A DNA stretch of 64,000 nt, taken from contig JAFLEI010000009.1 of assembly GCA_017301975.1 (NCBI GenBank), positions 122,669 through 186,668 on the forward strand. Reading direction: 5' to 3'. This document shows positions 32,732-45,450 of this stretch, piece by piece; position 1 is the stretch's first letter; each line of letters opens with the position of its first letter. A program made the position numbers and the translations under genes. The stretch comes from Verrucomicrobiota bacterium. Its GTDB lineage: Bacteria; Verrucomicrobiota; Verrucomicrobiia; Verrucomicrobiales; Verrucomicrobiaceae. Under the pieces are notes generated by a model that did no database searches, had not been told where the DNA came from, and worked only from the letters and a program-made list of their open reading frames with translations.

Positions 32732-34330
32732 CTACTGCGCCGCGATATTCGCGCGGCCTCCACGCAGCACGTACTTCTGAATCTTCCCTGTCGCCGTTTT
32801 GGGCAGCTCCGCAATGAACTCAAACCCATGCGGCACTTTGAAGTGTGCGAGGTGCTCGCGACAAAACAGACGCAACTCCTCGGGCGTGCTGGTGGCTCCA
32901 GGCTTGAGGACAACGAATGCCTGCGGCGTCTCACCCCATTTTTCGTGCGGCAGCCCCACAACGGCTGACTCCTGCACAGCTGGATGACGTAGCAGCACGC
33001 CCTCCACCTCCACGGAGGAAATGTTTTCCCCACCGCTGATGATGATGTCCTTCCAGCGGTCGCGGATTTCAATGTAGCCGTCAGGATGAACCACGGCGGC
33101 GTCTCCGCTGTAAAACCAGCCGTTGCGGATGGCCTTGGCGGTGGCGACGGGGTCGTTGTAGTAGCCTTTCATCACGGCGTTGCCACGGATGATGATCTCC
33201 CCCATCGCAGAACCGTCGTGGGCGACCTCGTGGCCGTCGTCATCCACCACGCGGACCTCCGCATTCGCGAGATATTCCACCCCCTGCCGGGCTTTGATGA
33301 CCGCTCGTTCGCGCAGGCTGAGCAGCGCATGCTCGGAGCGGGATTCGCTGATGGTGACAATAGGAGAAACCTCCGTGAGGCCATAGACGTGGGTGATGTC
33401 CCAGCCTAGCTCACCTTCCATGCGCTCGATGGTTGCGGCGGCGGGTGGCGCGCCGGCGGTGATGATGCGGACACCACGGGGCGCTTTCAGACGCAGCTCT
33501 TCCGGTGCATTGGCCATCCCAATGAGCACCGTCGGCGCGGCACACAGCAGCGTGACGCCTTCCCGCGTGATCGCTTCAAAGATAAGCCGGGGGTCCGCCT
33601 TCGGCAGGCAGACATGACGACCACCCACGGCGGTGACGGTCCAGACGAAGGTCCACCCATTCGCATGAAACATGGGCAGCACCCACAGGTAGCGATCCGC
33701 ACTGGTGATATGGGTGTGCATCAGATGGCCCATGATGTTGAAGGCCGTGTTGCGATGCGAAACCATGACACCTTTCGGATTGGCCGTGGTGCCGCTGGTA
33801 TAATTCAATGCGATCATCTCCGTTTCAGAGATTTCGGCGGCGGTGAACTCAGGCGTGGAAGCTGCCAGCACGGCCTCGTAATCGGTCCAGCCGGACTTGC
33901 TGCCGGTAAGCGCCACGAAATGCTCCACCCCGGCGACTTGATCTCGAATAGAATCCACCGCATCAAGGTAATCCGCATGCACGCATACAACGCGGGCACC
34001 GCTGTGGTTCAGGATGTAGGCGAAGTCGGCTGCGGTAAGGCGAAAATTAATCGGGACGATGACGGCCCCAATCTGCGGGACTGCGTAAAACGCTTCCAGA
34101 TGCGAGTGCGTGTTTGGCGCGATGGTGGCTACGCGTTCGCCGGGCTTCACCCCGAGCTTTTGCAATGCGGACGACCAGCGGTCGCAGCGCTCAAAGAATT
34201 CGCGATAGGTGAAGCGCTGTTCTCCATCGACCACGGCTTCACGATTTGCATAAAGCCGACGGGCGCGGCGGGCGAAGTCGAGGGGCGAGAGCGGGGTTTC
34301 CATGAAATTTGGCCGATCATAGGAAGACAT
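32732..34330 (-). CDS. Acyl-CoA synthetase (AMP-forming ligase)
   Basis: Activates a carboxylic acid, probably a fatty acid, with ATP and CoA. From the ATG at 34330 it has 532 residues. Another ATG at 34303 (METPLSPLDF) is equally credible, and a GTG reaches 34372. The adenylate-forming P-loop is NYTSGTTANPKGV, with VYGLTEVSP and GWFYSGDAAVVHPDGYIEIRDR as the A5 and A7 motifs. The C-terminal hinge IISGGENISS is followed by the catalytic lysine in KTATGKIQK. It resembles the medium/long-chain 'acyl-CoA synthetase' branch (ORF ends ILR/VLR). The substrate is undetermined. Confidence 0.9.
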   Translation of the reverse strand: MSSYDRPNFMETPLSPLDFARRARRLYANREAVVDGEQRFTYREFFERCDRWSSALQKLGVKPGERVATIAPNTHSHLEAFYAVPQIGAVIVPINFRLTAADFAYILNHSGARVVCVHADYLDAVDSIRDQVAGVEHFVALTGSKSGWTDYEAVLAASTPEFTAAEISETEMIALNYTSGTTANPKGVMVSHRNTAFNIMGHLMHTHITSADRYLWVLPMFHANGWTFVWTVTAVGGRHVCLPKADPRLIFEAITREGVTLLCAAPTVLIGMANAPEELRLKAPRGVRIITAGAPPAAATIERMEGELGWDITHVYGLTEVSPIVTISESRSEHALLSLRERAVIKARQGVEYLANAEVRVVDDDGHEVAHDGSAMGEIIIRGNAVMKGYYNDPVATAKAIRNGWFYSGDAAVVHPDGYIEIRDRWKDIIISGGENISSVEVEGVLLRHPAVQESAVVGLPHEKWGETPQAFVVLKPGATSTPEELRLFCREHLAHFKVPHGFEFIAELPKTATGKIQKYVLRGGRANIAAQ

Positions 34331-34429
34331 GCCCCGCAGTGGCGAGCGAAAAACATGCGCAGTCTTTTCCACCTGCGCGTTGATTCTTATGACGACTTTG
34401 CCATTGGACGACGCTATGGATGCGGCCTC

Positions 34430-34615
34430 ATGACCGACATTGACCCTGAAACACTCGCCGTCCGCATCCGTCAGTCACTTGGCTGCAGCAAGGATCTGGC
34501 CGCAGACTACGTGAAGGGCATCAGCAATCCCCCCGAGATCATTCACGGCAAAATCGTCGTGCGTGATCCCGAAGGGCGCATTGTGGCGCGGGTGCCGGAA
34601 GGCGTGCTGGCTTAA
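34430..34615 (+). CDS. Small hypothetical protein
   Basis: A 61-residue ORF, MTDIDPETLAVRI... ending VARVPEGVLA, with ordinary soluble composition and good codon use for this genome. It lies in the gap between the divergent acyl-CoA ligase and the convergent 3D-domain gene, and its stop codon overlaps that gene's stop (shared TTAA). The frame stays open upstream, but that part is antisense to the ligase. Real expression is uncertain. Confidence 0.45.
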   Translation: MTDIDPETLAVRIRQSLGCSKDLAADYVKGISNPPEIIHGKIVVRDPEGRIVARVPEGVLA

Positions 34616-35112
34616 GCCGGGCGGGATTCGATCCGGGCGACCATCTCGCGCACATGCCAGGCTTTGTAGGCCCGTGGCTTCAAGATGGTGAGGCTTCGGA
34701 TAAACGAGCCCCACTTGAGGACGCGAATGGTCACGTGGCGCGTGCCCCAGTTGTTCATCATGCCGAAGGTCGGCTTGTAGAGATCGATGGTCTTGGTGCC
34801 GACGAGGGCGGAACCGTAGTCATCCACGACGTAGATCGAGGAATCTCCCTGAATCTGGAACACCGTGCCCACCGGGTAGATGGACCAGTCTGCAGCAGCG
34901 CTGCGGATTTGACCGTGCTTGAGCGGGGTACCGGCAGCGGTGCGGGCACCGTATTCGATATGATCGCTTTCGTCGTGAGTGTAGGCGGTTGTCTTGACGC
35001 CTGCAATGACCTGGCCTGGAGTGCCAGCTGGGGTTGTGGTTGAGCTTTTAACTTCTTCCGCAGCAGCGGAGACGCACATGGCAGCGAGGCACAGGAGGGT
35101 GGTTGGATTCAA
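34612..35112 (-). CDS. 3D-domain secreted protein
   Basis: It has 166 residues from a TTG start, with a short signal peptide (LCLAAMCVSAAAE). An ATG 11 codons later would cut the signal peptide, so TTG is preferred. The 3D domain, named after three aspartates, shows SAAADWSIYPVGTVFQI, then VVDDYGSALVG, then IDLYKP. This domain is the lytic-transglycosylase-like double-psi barrel seen in MltA and Firmicutes Rpf-like proteins. A role in cell-wall cleavage or sensing is inferred. It shares its stop region tail-to-tail with a small plus-strand ORF. Confidence 0.8.
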   Translation of the reverse strand: MNPTTLLCLAAMCVSAAAEEVKSSTTTPAGTPGQVIAGVKTTAYTHDESDHIEYGARTAAGTPLKHGQIRSAAADWSIYPVGTVFQIQGDSSIYVVDDYGSALVGTKTIDLYKPTFGMMNNWGTRHVTIRVLKWGSFIRSLTILKPRAYKAWHVREMVARIESRPA

Positions 35113-35275
35113 TCTGTCGGTTGGTTGTTGGGGCGCGCTCGACCAGATGGGGGGCCCGGTCGAGGGGCGCGCATGGTGACGAGTTCGACACCCCTGTCAA
35201 CGCGCTGGTTTGTAGTCGGTCCGGGCCAAAAACCCGGCTTAAGCCTGCCCTAAGGCCTAATTTAGCGCCATACCG

Positions 35276-36628
35276 TCACTTTAAACGAAGAACTGCCCCG
35301 TAAGCGTCGGCTCCGCCGGGAGAAGCCATGGTCTGACCGCCGAATGTCGCAGGTGCGACACAAGCGCCTGAAATAATTAGTCTGCCGGAGGGATGCCAGG
35401 CGGCGCAATAGGCATTGTCCCCCTTGATACCACCGCTTTGGATGAGCCATTCGAGGCCGCCTTTGGCATCAAAAGCGGCGGTGAAGACGTCGGTGGCGCC
35501 TTGGGTCTTGAGGGTCTGTCCGGCGAAGGTGGCGGTGTCGGAAAACTCGCCGGTGACGAAGCAACGGCCGGTGTTGTCTGTGGCGACGCCCAGGCAGTAG
35601 TCAGTGGCCGGACCTTGGAGAACGTGGCTCCAGACGAGTTTGCCTTCGGGGCTGTAGTGGGCGAGCACGCCGTCGTTGTCTTTGTCGCCGGTGGTGTGCA
35701 CGGGGCCGCCGTTGAGCGCACCTTTGAACATCCCAGCGCACCAAGTGCGGCCTGTGGAGTCGACGGTGATCTCGTGGAAGCCTGCGCTGGGTGTTCCGGG
35801 GAGGGTGGCGGCCCAGACGCCGGTGCCTTCGGGGGTCAGTTTCAGGACGATGCCGGCCTGGGATTTGGATTCAAGGGTCACGGCATCCATCGTACCGGTG
35901 CCGCCGCCGCTGCCTCCTATATAGATGGAGTCAGTGGCATCGACGCCGAGGCCGTGACCGCTGCCGGAGAATTTGCCACCGGCTGCCTTCACCCACTTCA
36001 GTTTGCCATCTGAGTCATATTTGGCGCAGAAGATGGGGCGGGTGGTGCTGCCGGCGTTGACGGTGACGTCGCCGAACTTGGCTTCGCCTGCGATGGCACC
36101 GGTGACGACGATGTCGCCCTTGGAATCGACCACGATGCCGTGGCCGTAATCGTAGCCTTTGCCGCCGGCGGTTTTGATCCAAACCAGCGTTCCGCTTGTG
36201 TCGTATTTCGCAATGAAGATGTCATAATCACCCGAATTCGGGAGTGTCTGGCCGTTGGCCTGGGCATCGGTGCTTTGGTAGTGACCGGTGACATAGGCAT
36301 TGCCGGCTGAATCGGTGGCGACGCCGTAGCCGCGATCCACCAGGCTGCCGCCGAGGCTGCGGACCCAGAGGAATTTTCCTTCCGGGGAGAGTTTGGTGAG
36401 GAAAAAGTCGGTGCTGCCGAGTCCGGTGCGCTTTTGGTCGCCGAAGGTGCCGTCGTCGGTGGTTTCGCCGGCCATGAAGACGTTGCCCTCGCGGTCAAAG
36501 GTGACGGCGCGGGTTTTGTCATTTTTGGCTCCGCCGCCTGAGGCGACCCATTCGAAGGTGGGAGTGGCGGCTTGGACGTGGAGGGAGGTGGCGAGGAGGA
36601 GGAAGAGGAAGAGGAAGAGGGAGCGCAT
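35276..36628 (-). CDS. Secreted beta-propeller-like protein (SBBP-type repeats)
   Basis: It has 450 residues. Residues 1-20 are a leucine/phenylalanine-rich signal peptide (MRSLFLFLFLLLATSLHVQA). Because of it the DNA at 36591-36621 reads as purine-rich GGAAGAGGAAG repeats. Seven or so repeats of about 55 residues follow, each with a pattern like GVATDSAGNAYVTGHY or GIVVDSKGDIVVTGAI followed by FIAKYDTSGTLVW. These match the SBBP (beta-propeller) repeat. No membrane anchor or C-terminal sorting signal is seen. Likely an extracellular binding protein, partner unknown. Confidence 0.8.
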   Translation of the reverse strand: MRSLFLFLFLLLATSLHVQAATPTFEWVASGGGAKNDKTRAVTFDREGNVFMAGETTDDGTFGDQKRTGLGSTDFFLTKLSPEGKFLWVRSLGGSLVDRGYGVATDSAGNAYVTGHYQSTDAQANGQTLPNSGDYDIFIAKYDTSGTLVWIKTAGGKGYDYGHGIVVDSKGDIVVTGAIAGEAKFGDVTVNAGSTTRPIFCAKYDSDGKLKWVKAAGGKFSGSGHGLGVDATDSIYIGGSGGGTGTMDAVTLESKSQAGIVLKLTPEGTGVWAATLPGTPSAGFHEITVDSTGRTWCAGMFKGALNGGPVHTTGDKDNDGVLAHYSPEGKLVWSHVLQGPATDYCLGVATDNTGRCFVTGEFSDTATFAGQTLKTQGATDVFTAAFDAKGGLEWLIQSGGIKGDNAYCAAWHPSGRLIISGACVAPATFGGQTMASPGGADAYGAVLRLK

Positions 36629-36747
36629 GGGGGCGAGGTGTTGCGTGCGAGCTTGGGGACCTGATTACAACGCGAGAGATTAGAAGACCGCAGAGAAAGG
36701 CCTTTTGAAGTGGATCTCGTCGGGTGTTGCGAGCGATGATGCTGCTC

Positions 36748-37533
36748 TTACTGAATGGGGGAGAAGTCGGTGGGCTTCATGTAGATGCTTTTCACGCCTT
36801 CGGCCTGGGGCTCGATGGTGAGGGAGCCGCCGTTGGCTGCTTCGCTGGCGGCTTTGGCTTTGACCCAGTCGGGGTCGGCACGGAAGGCGGTGAAGGAGGC
36901 GAGGCCGGCTTCTTTGCTGTCGTGGGCGAGGATGTAGATGAGTTTTTTGCCGGCGCCTTTGTCGGCATCGGTGGGGGTCCAGTAGGCGAGGTTGGTCATG
37001 CCGTGTTTCTCGAAGAGCTTCATGGTGTGATCGCGAAAGCGGGCGTGGAGGGCGTCGAGCTTGCCGTCCTTGGTGGTGTAGGTGCGCAGTTCGAAGGTCC
37101 GGGGCTTGCTGCCTTTGGCGATGGCCACGGGCGGGGAGTAGTCGGTGGCGGTCATGAAGATGGACTCCGGGGGCTTGGCGAGGATCTTGCCGGCTTCTTC
37201 GCTGGCTTTGCGAGCGGCCTGCCATTCGGGATCTGCGCCGAAGGCTTTGAAGCTTTCCTTGGCGGCTTCGCGGCTCTTGTGTTCGAGGACGTAGATGAGG
37301 GTGGTGTCGGAGCCGTTTTCTTTGTCCACGGGCACCCAGTAGCCGATGTTTTTCATGCCGTGTTTTTCAAAGAGCTTGCAGGTGTGGTCGCGGAAGCGGG
37401 CGAGGAGGGCGTCGAGCTTGCCTTCGTTGCAGGTGTAGATGCGGAGTTCGTACACCGGGGAGGAGTCCGCAGCGTGGAGCAGCGGGGTGAAGAGACTGGC
37501 GAGAGCGAGGGCGAGAAAGGTGAGGCGCTTCAT
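36748..37533 (-). CDS. Secreted double NIPSNAP-domain protein
   Basis: It has 261 residues from the ATG at 37533. The signal peptide is MKRLTFLALALASLFTPLLHA. Two homologous alpha+beta barrel domains follow: residues 25-115 (YELRIYTCNEGKLDALLARF, FEKHGMKNIGYWVPVD) and 140-230 (FELRTYTTKDGKLDALHARF, FEKHGMTNLAYWTPTD). They are about half identical, so an internal duplication is clear. NIPSNAP proteins are dimeric ferredoxin-like folds of unknown substrate and are common in PVC genomes as exported proteins. It lies 77 bases from the RND-pump stop, in the same direction. Confidence 0.88.
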   Translation of the reverse strand: MKRLTFLALALASLFTPLLHAADSSPVYELRIYTCNEGKLDALLARFRDHTCKLFEKHGMKNIGYWVPVDKENGSDTTLIYVLEHKSREAAKESFKAFGADPEWQAARKASEEAGKILAKPPESIFMTATDYSPPVAIAKGSKPRTFELRTYTTKDGKLDALHARFRDHTMKLFEKHGMTNLAYWTPTDADKGAGKKLIYILAHDSKEAGLASFTAFRADPDWVKAKAASEAANGGSLTIEPQAEGVKSIYMKPTDFSPIQ

Positions 37534-37610
37534 GTGGGATGAAGATACGCAATGAGAAGGAATGCTTATCAAGAAGCCGCTGCGAGAATGCCTGGATCAA
37601 TCCTCCGGGA

Positions 37611-40802
<3,192 letters not shown>

Positions 40803-42083
40803 TCAATGGTCGTGGGTTGCGCCGGATTTCATGACATCAGCCTTGATGATGAAGCTGTTCCCGGCGGCATAGGAGGTGCCTGCTGGAATGCCTTCTTTTA
40901 CCTCGATCCATTCCGCGTCACGGCGACCGATCTCGAAGGGCATGGCTTCAAAGAGCGTGCCGACACGGACGAAGACGACATCCCAGTCACGAAAGGTCTG
41001 CAAGCCGCTGGCCTTCACGGCGACGGGCACCTCCGCCTCCGCATAGACGACATCACCCGTGACGAACAAACCGGGACGCAGCTCACCTTTGGGATTCGGC
41101 ACCACGGCGCGCGCCATCATGGTCTGCGATCCCTCGGCGCTGAAAGGTGAGAGGTAGCTCAGCGTGGCCTCGACGCTTTCGATACCTTCGTCGGCATGGA
41201 GCGTCACCGCTTGGCCGATCTTGAGCAGAGGAAAATCCTTGCGATGCACGATGAAGTCCACCCACACGGTGCTGAGGTCGGCAACGACGAACATCGTTCG
41301 CTGATTGTTCGCAAACTCTCCGAGGCGGACATTTTTTTCAATGACAGTGCCAGCACTTTCCGCATGCACTTCATAGGTTTGAAGACTCTCATTGCTCTCC
41401 ACGAGGGCGAGCACGTCGCCTTTTTGCACCTGATCTCCCAGCTCTTTCTTCACTGCCTTCACGATGCCGTCGTAACGCGGGATGATGCTGGTGCGGGTCT
41501 GCTCATTGAGGTGCACGCGTCCGCGCAGACTTATGCGCTGCCGAATCTTGGCCGGCCCTGCCCTGACCATTTCCACACCGGCACGAGCTAGAATTTCATC
41601 AGGCATTTCAGCGCGTCCTTCGATGGAGTCGAATTTCCACTCATAGGTTTTGCCGGCGTTCTCCACCTTCACGAATGCATGGAAGGAATGAGGCTCAACG
41701 ACTGGTGCATCCCCCACATAATAATCTGCCTCTTTTTTGAACTGGATGGTGTCGGTGCGATTGATGCGCTCCAGCTTGATGACGATCTTCGCATCCTTGG
41801 GAGCATAGGGTTTGCCGTCCTTGAAGAAATAAACATGGAACTCCGGCGTGATGCCTTCCGGCTCATAAATCTGCACTTCACATTCGAAGTCGGGATCGCC
41901 GAAGTAACGCCCCCCATGCGGTCCGCGCCGCTTGCTGGAGTTGTCTATGGCCGCTGCTCCGCCATGTCCGCCTTCTTCGGCATGGGTGGCGGGCTCGATG
42001 CCGAGGATGCCCTTGGCGACATAAGCCCCGCCGACAAGCAGCAGCGCAATTATGCCAGCGTTAGTGATGGCTTTGTAATTCAT
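40803..42083 (-). CDS. Periplasmic adaptor of the metal efflux pump (CusB/CzcB family)
   Basis: It has 426 residues from the ATG at 42083. Residues 7-27 are a membrane anchor. Residues 35-165 form an extra N-terminal domain with histidines (HAEEGGHGGAA, RRGPHGGRYFGD), a likely metal-binding region. The barrel-sandwich domain is seen from about 215 (IIPRYDGIVKAVKKELGDQVQKGDVLALVES). The hairpin is short. The beta-barrel and membrane-proximal domains run to the end, which carries HDH. It links the RND pump to the outer-membrane channel. An open frame upstream to 42341 overlaps the channel gene and is not used. Confidence 0.92.
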   Translation of the reverse strand: MNYKAITNAGIIALLLVGGAYVAKGILGIEPATHAEEGGHGGAAAIDNSSKRRGPHGGRYFGDPDFECEVQIYEPEGITPEFHVYFFKDGKPYAPKDAKIVIKLERINRTDTIQFKKEADYYVGDAPVVEPHSFHAFVKVENAGKTYEWKFDSIEGRAEMPDEILARAGVEMVRAGPAKIRQRISLRGRVHLNEQTRTSIIPRYDGIVKAVKKELGDQVQKGDVLALVESNESLQTYEVHAESAGTVIEKNVRLGEFANNQRTMFVVADLSTVWVDFIVHRKDFPLLKIGQAVTLHADEGIESVEATLSYLSPFSAEGSQTMMARAVVPNPKGELRPGLFVTGDVVYAEAEVPVAVKASGLQTFRDWDVVFVRVGTLFEAMPFEIGRRDAEWIEVKEGIPAGTSYAAGNSFIIKADVMKSGATHDH

Positions 42084-42105
42084 AAAGAGATGATCTGAGG
42101 AGAAG

Positions 42106-43383
42106 TTAGTGACGCGATATGACAGGTGCGGGTGCGGACCCGACCGGCAGGATGATGGGAGCGGCCGTGAGCGCTTCGATCTCAGCGAGGGCCTGATGAT
42201 AATCCGACAGGGCGCGGAGGTTTTGATTGCGCGCCTGAATGAGCGTGCGGCGTGCATCGAGGATTTCGAGCTGGGTGAAACGTCCGGCTTCATAGCCCTG
42301 CCGGATGGCCTCCTCGGCCTGCTGAGCGCCGGGCAGGACATCTTTGTTTAACAGCTCCACTTCAGTCGTGGCGCGGAGGAGAATTTGATAGGCGGCACTG
42401 AGCTGCGTGAAGACATTGATCTCAGAGGCCTTGCGTTCGCTTTCAGTTTTCGCGACTTCCGCCTCGGCTGCGGCAATGGCTCCCTGATTTCTGTTACGAA
42501 AGGGCAGCGGCATTGAGAAACCGACGACAAATGAGATGTCGTCCGCCTTGCCCAGCACACGTGGCCCAGCGGAGAGTGTGATGTCCGCTTTCGCGAGCGA
42601 CTTTTGCTTTGCCAGGGCGGCTTGTCGTCTTTCACGTTCAGCTGACCAGCGTGCGATCTCGGGATTGCTCTGGATTCGCTCGATCAGTGCAGAAAATTTT
42701 GGCACCTCCCTGATGCTTTCCAGATTACCCCGAACCGAATCGAAATCCGCAATCTGTGATCCCCATTGCGCCGCCAAATTAACGCGGGCCGTGACAAGCG
42801 TACGTTTTGCCTGCTCCAGTTCGATCTTGGCCGACGCCACGGCGACATTGCTGCGCATGACTTCTACAGCGTTCGCCTTGCCTGCCTCCACCCGCTTCTG
42901 CGTCATTGGCGTGACCTTCGCCGCCAGTGCAGCGGTTTCTTCGGCCAGCTGCACCTGCCGCTGTGACGCGAGCACCTGGATAAAAGCCTGAGTTGTGTTC
43001 TTGAGCACTTCGACACGGCGCACCTGATAAGCCCACTCCGCCACGGTGCGTCCCGCAGCCGCTTCATTGACCCGGGCCTGACGTTTGCCACCCAGCTCCA
43101 CGAGCTGGCTCAGCTCCAGCGTATGCTCCATGATATCCCCGCTTCTGTAGGGGCCGCTGCCCGGCAAGTTTTGTCCACCAAAGCTGAGTATAGGATTCGG
43201 CTTCAGTTTTGCCTGAATCGTCTGGGCCTCAGCAGCGCGGATGGACCAGTCAAAGGATTTGAGTTCCGGATTTTGGCGTAGCGACAGCGCAAGCGCGTCT
43301 GACAGAGACAACGAGCCGCCGGGACTGGCGGCATGGATATAGGATGCAAAAAGCAGGGGTAGAAGAAAAACACGAGGGTGCAT
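42106..43383 (-). CDS. Outer-membrane efflux channel (TolC/CzcC family)
   Basis: It has 425 residues from the ATG at 43383, with signal peptide MHPRVFLLPLLFASYIHA. Two repeats of the outer-membrane-efflux domain are visible. LSLSDALALSLRQNPELKSFDW opens the first, and SALIERIQSNPEIARWSAERER opens the second near residue 215, each followed by long helices. The helical stretches (QRQVQLAEETAALAAK, GYEAGRFTQLEILDARRTL) are typical of TolC alpha-barrels. It precedes the adaptor by 22 bases. No lipobox is seen, unlike CusC. A longer open frame to 43512 has no signal peptide and is rejected. Confidence 0.92.
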   Translation of the reverse strand: MHPRVFLLPLLFASYIHAASPGGSLSLSDALALSLRQNPELKSFDWSIRAAEAQTIQAKLKPNPILSFGGQNLPGSGPYRSGDIMEHTLELSQLVELGGKRQARVNEAAAGRTVAEWAYQVRRVEVLKNTTQAFIQVLASQRQVQLAEETAALAAKVTPMTQKRVEAGKANAVEVMRSNVAVASAKIELEQAKRTLVTARVNLAAQWGSQIADFDSVRGNLESIREVPKFSALIERIQSNPEIARWSAERERRQAALAKQKSLAKADITLSAGPRVLGKADDISFVVGFSMPLPFRNRNQGAIAAAEAEVAKTESERKASEINVFTQLSAAYQILLRATTEVELLNKDVLPGAQQAEEAIRQGYEAGRFTQLEILDARRTLIQARNQNLRALSDYHQALAEIEALTAAPIILPVGSAPAPVISRH

Positions 43384-43550
43384 GATGAGAGAAGATTTTG
43401 GGCATGAGCGCAGGCATGATCCGAACACAGCATGGCTGCCGGATTTGGCGGATAAACTGCCGCCGCAGTGACATGCGTGTGATCCGGGCACAAAGACCCC
43501 GCAGAACGTCACGCAAAAGCTGAACGGAGATTTCCGTCAGCAAGACCTTC

Positions 43551-44006
43551 TCAAATCAGGAAGACCACCGAGCGCACCACAACCAGTGGCAGCGACGGTG
43601 GACCGCTGTTATCACGCGGCGGCTGAAGGACCAAACAGGACTCTTTCGCGGGAGCGGCGATCAGTTCGGGAATTTCGATCCAAAGCACAGGCTGGATACA
43701 AAGAGCAGGTGCAGCAGCCACCACCGGCGGCACTGCATCGGTCGGTGTCTTTACCAGTTCGTGGTGGTGGTGACTGTCGGAATCCACCGGCTCATCATGG
43801 TGGTCACCATCGTCATGATGCTGGTGACCCAGAGGCGCATGATCGTGGTCATCCTCATGATCACCGTGGCAATGTTCATCAAAGGTCAAGACCGCTTCGC
43901 CCGTGCAATCGCAATAATAATTGGCAATGCCACCCGACAACTGCACCACCAGCATCGCCACAAGGGCAAGCGCGGCGATGGCACGTTTGGCGGTGCGTAA
44001 AAACAT
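43551..44006 (-). CDS. Histidine-rich exported protein at head of the metal efflux operon
   Basis: It has 151 residues. Residues 10-27 are a signal or anchor helix (IAALALVAMLVVQLSGG). YYCDCTGE (30-37) carries a CxC pair. Residues 43-85 contain about 15 histidines mixed with Asp/Glu (HCHGDHEDDHDHAPLG, HQHHDDGDHHDE, SHHHHE). The C-terminal third is hydrophobic and proline-rich. It runs in the same direction as the TolC-like, adaptor and RND genes and precedes them by about 170 bases. It probably binds or buffers metal in the periplasm for the pump. The family is not recognised, and histidine richness alone is weak evidence for which metal. Confidence 0.72.
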   Translation of the reverse strand: MFLRTAKRAIAALALVAMLVVQLSGGIANYYCDCTGEAVLTFDEHCHGDHEDDHDHAPLGHQHHDDGDHHDEPVDSDSHHHHELVKTPTDAVPPVVAAAPALCIQPVLWIEIPELIAAPAKESCLVLQPPRDNSGPPSLPLVVVRSVVFLI

Positions 44007-44135
44007 GACGATTTGTGTTTAACGGATGAGGCGGAAATAGCAAGCATCGAATACCAGTGACGACTGGAGTGGTTTCCTAGCCAGAGAGGTGTCGCTTTGT
44101 CGCGCGGTGCGAAATCCACCTCTGCTGTGAATAGA

Positions 44136-45401
44136 TCACCCCGCCGCTGTGAGAATGCCTGCCGCTTTGTGGAGGGTTTCTTCGTATTCGTGCTGGGGGA
44201 TGGAGTCGGCGACGATGCCGGCGCCGACGTGGAAGGAGATTTGATCGGCTTTTTGCACGGCGGTGCGGATGGCGATGTTCCACTGGCTGCGGCCGTCGAA
44301 GCCGAACCAGCCGATGGCGCCGGTGTAGAGGCCGCGGGGGTGGGGTTCGAGTTCGGCGATGATTTCTCCGGCGCGTTTTTTGGGGGCGCCGGTGATGCTG
44401 CCGCCGGGGAAGCAGGCGCGGAAGGCATCGACGTGATCGATGTGGGGACGGAGGGTGCCGGTGACGGTGGAGACGAGGTGGAAGACCTGGGCGAAGCTTT
44501 CGACGCGCCAGAGTTCGGGGACGGAGACGCTGCCGAATTCGCAGACCTGGCCGAGGTCGTTGCGTTCGAGGTCGGTGATCATGAGGAGCTCGGCGCGTTC
44601 CTTGGGGGAAGCGGTGAGTTCGTGAGCTGCGGCGGTGTCGCGTGCGGGATCGTGGGTGAAGCGGGGGCGGGTGCCTTTGATGGGGCGGGTGGCGATGCGT
44701 GAGCCCTGCATGCGGAGGAAGAGCTCGGGGGAGGCGGAGAGGACGGTGGTGTCGGCGAGCTGCATGAAGGCGGCGTGCGGGGCGGGGGACACCTTGCGGA
44801 GTCTTAAATAGAGGGCCAGGGCATCGGCGTCCTGCGGCCAGGGGGCGTGCCAGGGGTAGGAGAGATTGACCTGGTAGATGTCGCCTGCGGTGATGTAGTC
44901 CTGGGCGCGCTGGACCCTGCGGATGAAATCGGCGCTGGTGATGCCGGGTTCAAACTGGAGACGGGGGGCAGGGGAAGGCTGGATGACCGAGGGCTGCCAT
45001 TTAAAATCGCCGAATTCGAACCACTTGGCGGTGTCGTGATGATAGACGAGGCCGTGGGGGTAGATGCCGAAGACGAAATGGCCGTCATAGCCGACCCAGC
45101 CGTACAAACCGCCCGCCGAGGCGCGGGGAAGGCGGAGGGCGGTGCGTACTTTTTCCCAGTCTTGATCGATATGGCCCCGGAAAACAGCCACAGGCTCGGC
45201 GGAGATGATGGAAATGGCGCCGGGCGTGGCCAAGGAGGAATCCATCCAAATCAGGCCCTCGCGATGGCACAGTTGTGCCGCGACTTCTGCGGGCGTGAAA
45301 GAAAAGTCGCACGGATGATAGTGCGGCGACGTTTCTATGGCATGAGAGAACAACGGCAGGGAGTGACCTTCCGGCATTTTGAACGAAGAACCCTGGAGCA
45401 T
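44136..45401 (-). CDS. pabB: Aminodeoxychorismate synthase component I
   Basis: Converts chorismate with glutamine-derived ammonia to aminodeoxychorismate for folate synthesis. From the ATG at 45401 it has 421 residues. An ATG at 45377 and a GTG at 45407 are alternatives. The chorismate-binding fold shows GDIYQVNLSYP, LSASPELFLRM, TRPIKGTRPR (the lysine of PIKGT separates PabB from TrpE), ITDLERNDLGQVCEFGSV, FPGGSITGAPKKRA and YTGAIGWFGFDG. No glutaminase (pabA/trpG) or pabC is adjacent. It is divergent from the next gene, whose start lies about 50 bases away. Confidence 0.92.
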   Translation of the reverse strand: MLQGSSFKMPEGHSLPLFSHAIETSPHYHPCDFSFTPAEVAAQLCHREGLIWMDSSLATPGAISIISAEPVAVFRGHIDQDWEKVRTALRLPRASAGGLYGWVGYDGHFVFGIYPHGLVYHHDTAKWFEFGDFKWQPSVIQPSPAPRLQFEPGITSADFIRRVQRAQDYITAGDIYQVNLSYPWHAPWPQDADALALYLRLRKVSPAPHAAFMQLADTTVLSASPELFLRMQGSRIATRPIKGTRPRFTHDPARDTAAAHELTASPKERAELLMITDLERNDLGQVCEFGSVSVPELWRVESFAQVFHLVSTVTGTLRPHIDHVDAFRACFPGGSITGAPKKRAGEIIAELEPHPRGLYTGAIGWFGFDGRSQWNIAIRTAVQKADQISFHVGAGIVADSIPQHEYEETLHKAAGILTAAG

Positions 45402-45450
45402 TGACACTAGGAAGGCTAAATCGTACCATGGGCGTCTTTTTCAGCAACTT

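Noticed and set aside
36591..36621. Purine-rich GGAAGAGGAAG microsatellite-like stretch
   Set aside because: It encodes the Leu/Phe signal peptide of the beta-propeller-like gene on the minus strand, so it is not an independent repeat.
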